Of a stretch of 64,000 nucleotides of DNA, positions 60,008 to 64,000 are shown in pieces; position 1 is the first letter of the stretch; the number at the start of each line of letters is the position of its first letter. The stretch is taken from the NCBI RefSeq assembly GCF_047948215.1, contig NC_134460.1:130564824-130628823 (forward strand), written 5' to 3'. The position numbers and the translations under genes were made by a program. A model generated the notes under the pieces. That model saw only the letters and a list, made by a program, of their open reading frames with translations, had not been told where the DNA came from and made no database searches. This DNA comes from Lycorma delicatula. Its lineage: Eukaryota > Arthropoda > Insecta > Hemiptera > Fulgoridae.

Positions 60008-61245
60008 CTTAATTGTACAATAAAATTCATATTACAAAAAAAAATTTACAAGAAAAATAATTAGAATAAATCTAAATACATATGCTTAAAAATTAAGAAA
60101 AAAACTCACTTTGCAGTTGATTTTTACAAATTTATTTATCAACACAACTATTGAAAGATAAATGATTATTAAAGAAGATGAAGAAAATGACATGATTTAT
60201 GATGGAAGGAATCTCTAACCGAAAAATATTTATAGTCTTCACACTGGCTAAATAAAGATGTTATAGTTTTTTTAATTAATCCTTTTTAAGAAATACTGTG
60301 CACACAATGTCATTCACACAACAGATAAAGCATTTAATATCTAATTGATGAAATATAAGAAATTTTTTAATTTAAAATCTGAATTTAAATCATATTAAAT
60401 GATTTAATTCATATAATGAAATTTCTCTTGGCTTATTTGAATACAGATTTTCCACTATTTTTGTTAATAAATTCCTAAAATTAAATCTCTTCCAAATTAT
60501 TTCTTCATGAAACCTTTTCTTATTGATTAATTTATTAAATATTAATCAGATCTATTATAATATTTTTTTTAAATATTTGTCATGATTTTTAAAACAAAAC
60601 AAACGGTATATAAAAGGTTTTTATGTAGGAAATTGATGACAGTGTTACAAAATCATGTGATATAATTTTTGAAACATAAATTTTAGGTACTTTTACTAGA
60701 TATCTCAATTAACAGGTCAAAAAACATTTTGCTTTTAATGTGTTTACAATCAGTCATTTTAGTTTTTTCTAAATGATAATTCATATAAGAAGGACAACTT
60801 ATTTAATTCATGAAAATTTATTCAACTATTTAGGAGTTACAGATGTATGAAAAGCAAATGTATTACTAAAAACATTAGTAACATTATTGAGAAAGGTAAT
60901 AGTATTTTTAGAACCTAGATGGACAATGGGTTTTTGTGAACTTTGATTAACAAAATGCTGTACTACAGATTAACTTTTTTCTAATTATTTAGTAAAGATG
61001 TAATTAATTACATAAAAATAAACACTAAATTTTAAGCTTGCAGCTTATATGGCGAATTAATCATTAAGGGGAAAAAATTACCAGACAATTAAGGACTTTA
61101 TAACTTTAAAAGCAAATAACAATTTATTTAGGTAACTTACAAATTTGGTTGAGGTCTCATTTCATAGTAAAACACATCATCAAGTTTTGACTCAAGTAGT
61201 TCATTAGTACTGAATTTGGCTATCAGTGCTGTCACCAATATTGTT
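60008..61245. other. AT-rich DNA upstream of exon A (still intronic)
   Basis: No convincing upstream exon of the TBC1D15-like gene was found on the minus strand here. Confidence 0.45.
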
Positions 61246-61249
61246 AAAA

Positions 61250-61900
61250 ATGGATACATTTACTGGTACAGAATGTGCTTGGTGTGGTTTTGGTTTCACG
61301 ATTTGCAGTCAGCAACTGCAGTTTAATATAATTTTCATAGAGTGATGGTAGGGAGCCCCTAGTAGGCACACAATTTACTCTTGGTACCAAACCTTTGTTG
61401 AGACAGGTTGTTCTGTTAAAACATATAAAATCACCAGGAAACCTACACATCCCATCAAAGCTGCTGTGGAAAAAGTCTGAAGAAATCAACTCTACGTGTG
61501 TCACATGAGACTGACATTCCACAAACAACTGTTTGGCACTATTACATAATGATTGCACTTAAAAGAGACACAAATTAACCATGGTTCAACATATAAGTTG
61601 ACGAAAAGGTTGCTTGATTGCAGTTTTGTGTGAAATGTTGGAGAGAATTGCAGACAATATATTTTTAGACAATGAAATTTTTACTTATAAGTCAATGTTT
61701 CACATCAGTGGCAAGGTGAACACCCATACCTGCCAAATATGGGGTAGCAAAAACCTCCATGAAATTACAACACATTCATGATAATGTGCCCTAAGCACAT
61801 TTGTGGTCAATGTTTTTTATGCCCTAAGCAAACAAAGACAGAAAAGAAAAAAAGTTATATTTGGCTGTAATGAAATGTTATGAATAAAAGAATAATTAAA
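61250..61900 (+). pseudogene. Tc1/mariner-like transposase relic (second type)
   Basis: Begins MDTFTGTECAWC at 61250. With frame changes it reads APSRHTIYSWYQTFVETGCSVK (helix-turn-helix linker), NQLYVCHMRLTFHKQLFGTI, then MLERIADNIFLDNEIFTYKSMFHISGKVNTHTCQIWGSKNLHE and VNVFYALSKQ. The block FSDExxFHxSGKVNxHNxxIWG..NPHE is typical of a widespread insect transposase; its catalytic Asp region is mutated here. Confidence 0.75.
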
Positions 61901-61949
61901 TAAAAATAGATATGTTTGTTAAAAAAATAACAGTCACATAGAAAAGGTT

Positions 61950-62665
61950 AAAAAATTTTAATATCTAGGAGAGACAATCCAAGGAAATGGATTAGAGAAA
62001 TTTGCCACAGATGATAAGATTCATAGAATGCAAAGAACATTCGATCTGATTAAGAATATCTAAAACAAAAAATGCAAAAATAACGCATTATAACATTGTA
62101 ACTAAAATAAAATGTTTATATGCATGCAAATGTCTATCATTTAATTATAAATTAGAACTATTAGAGAGAAGAATTATTAGGAAAATATTGGGTCCACTAA
62201 AAACCAATGAAAACTGGAAAATAAGACGTAACAGTGAAGTATATAAAAACGTAGAAAATATTTCAGAAGCAATGAGAAAAAAAGATTGAATTTCTTTATA
62301 CACTTAAATAGAATGAATAACAACAGGTTAACAAAACAGGTCTTCAAGTACCTTTGAGAAAAGTTAACAACAAGCCAAATCCAAAAAAAATCAAGAAAAT
62401 ATCTAGAAAGAAACATAAAGGTGTATGAAATAACAGAAAAAGAAGTGTTTCGTAGGAAAGTGTGAAAACTAGAAGGATTGCAATGTAGGAAGGATAAGAG
62501 ATCTGGAACAAAGTGGTTCAAGGAAAGGAAAATGCCATAGTGAAAAGATGAAAGAGTACTGGAAGATAAGGAAACAACAAAGGAGAAGGAAATGAAGTTA
62601 TGTGGTCCTTTGGTGGTCATATCAAAAGCAGAAAAATATGTATAAAAACCACCAACAAAAATGGA
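61950..62665 (+). pseudogene. LINE 3'-end relic (same family as 50590-51125)
   Basis: With frame changes it reads LGETIQGNG..., LERRIIRKILGPLKTNENWKIRRNSEVYKNVENISEAMRKKRLNFFIHLNRM and QKKSRKYLERNIKVYEITEKEVFRRKV. This is the C-terminal domain of non-LTR reverse transcriptases. No poly(A) or target duplication was seen. Confidence 0.7.
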
Positions 62666-62669
62666 ATAA

Positions 62670-64000
62670 AAATCTAACAAGAGAAAAAAGAACTGTAACA
62701 AAGTATGTAATACTTAGAATAGATAAGTATTTTTGTATTTAAACATATACTTGCACTTATTTTATTACATTATTACATTTAAACAAACCAAAGAGTGGTA
62801 AATTATAATTATGGTTATAATTTTGTTTTTTAATTACTCTGCCTGCCAAAAGATTCTTAATAATTAGAATGTATTGATTAACACCTGAAAATTTTTCATT
62901 TTCATTTTGAAGGATTGAACAAAGAATATTATGTAAATTAACTTTCATTTGTTAATTTCCAGATCAGCAAAAAAAAATAAATAAGCTGCGTAAACAAATT
63001 TTATTAATTAATATCACAATTAACCAAAATCACAGAAACATTTTTTTGTATAATTTAATGAAAAATTAACATTAGACATTAAGTTTAGAAAGCTTAAGTG
63101 ACAAGCAGGGTGGAGTTAAATTACTGGACCAGAGACTGGCTTCTTCTGATGACTTGTCTTGTTATGGTATATTATCCCCTCTACTGTAATACTATAATAT
63201 TAGCAGTACCCAATACTACTTCAGAAACCCTCATGAAGAACTACTGTGAATCTATGTCTTTGCTCCCTTTCTAAAACATTGTGATAAAAAATTTGAAAAT
63301 GTATTTTTTACCATTAAAACTTGCTTTATACATTCTTGTAGCAATTTTTTTACAGATCCACTATGATGTGTCAATGAATTTTAGAACTTGTTCACAATGT
63401 ATTTACAAAAATTCTGTTCATACTAAATGACTGATGAAAAAATAGATTCAATTTACTTAAGTAATACATTAAATACAAACAGTACATGCATGCAACATGT
63501 ACATCTACAAGTTTTATAAAACACAGTTTTTTTTTTGAAAAAAACTATAAACTTATAGATTAGTGTTTATAATGACATCAAAATAATAATAACAATAATA
63601 ATCATATGATACTGAATTATCACATGTACATAATATCAACATGATAAGTTATCATATTTATATTAATATTTCTATTAAATATTACTACCCACTATTATTG
63701 AAACTAATAATACTATTCTTTGACCAATCTTAATAAAGCAATAAATTGGTTTAAGAATATACTATGTAATAAAATAGTATACTATGTAATAAAAATACAG
63801 GAATCGATCTGCATTCAAAAAAAAAACAAAATCAATAACAATAAAATCCAAAATAAAAAGACAAAAAATATAAACCCCTCATTTAACATAAGAAAGTAGA
63901 AGGCTGCCTGAAAAATTTAAACCATGAATTTCTTTTCAGCTTTAAAGAAATCTAATAAAAAACAGTCATCTGAAAGATTTAAGTTATTACATTTTAACGC
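62670..64000. other. AT-rich DNA, no gene seen
   Basis: A GC-richer patch at 63090-63270 has no reading frame or match I recognise. The missing 5' exons of the TBC1D15-like gene should lie beyond this end. Confidence 0.45.

Noticed and set aside
61140..61270. Small secreted peptide gene on the minus strand (about 40 codons with a hydrophobic start)
   Set aside because: It overlaps, in antisense, the start of the transposase relic at 61250 and its likely leader. It also cannot be spliced in frame to exon A of the TBC1D15-like gene.
61244..61558. 104-codon open frame on the minus strand
   Set aside because: It is the antisense shadow of the plus-strand transposase relic, whose motifs are recognisable.
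62177..62701. 174-codon open frame on the minus strand rich in Phe, Leu and Ser
   Set aside because: It is antisense to a LINE C-terminal relic; the composition simply reflects A-rich coding sequence read backwards.

Overview
This window is a piece of an arthropod nuclear genome, most likely an insect and possibly a hemipteran. It is very AT-rich and has long introns with GT-AG junctions. It carries LINEs, tRNA-derived SINEs, hAT, Tc1/mariner-like and TTAA-site (piggyBac-type) DNA elements, and (TA)n/(TG)n microsatellites. The order-level guess rests only on repeat style and is weak. There is no sign of operons, CRISPR or any other prokaryotic feature.

Two cellular genes can be reconstructed, both on the minus strand. 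(1) At 12957-4239, three exons joined in phase encode a 121-residue secreted protein. It has a hydrophobic leader followed by a cathepsin propeptide (I29) domain with complete ERFNIN and GxNxFxD motifs, and it stops where the peptidase would begin. It is therefore a stand-alone cysteine-protease inhibitor of the crammer/CTLA-2 type. (2) From beyond 60007 to 26274, eight phase-consistent exons encode the C-terminal ~549 residues of a TBC1D15/TBC1D17-type Rab GTPase-activating protein, with both catalytic fingers present. Its 5' exons were not found and probably lie beyond position 64000.

The rest is mobile-element debris. The inhibitor gene's introns hold a full-length but broken hAT element (6796-9128), a LINE 3' fragment with a perfect 12-bp target duplication (4621-5023) and SINEs. 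Between the two genes lie a SINE with a 16-bp target duplication (13698-13967), an old LINE relic (about 15990-17660) and a young but mutated LINE (19864-21489). The GAP gene's introns hold an LTR-like GC island with histone-type stem-loops (about 31810-32560), a decayed DDE transposase (33970-34680) and a MITE-like inverted pair (35741-35930 and 37745-37934). They also hold a nested TTAA element (45779-48248), a mariner-like element with very long terminal inverted repeats (53032-55169) and a second DDE transposase relic (55774-57057). Distal to the last exon found are another DDE transposase relic (61250-61900) and a LINE relic (61950-62665).

The clearest structural story is a set of nested insertions. 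A dispersed repeat, present uninterrupted at 41095-41505, is split at a TTAA in its second copy by an element with terminal inverted repeats. That element was itself hit by a LINE whose 5' part is fused to unrelated GC-rich sequence, and the whole chimera is bounded by a perfect 12-bp target duplication.
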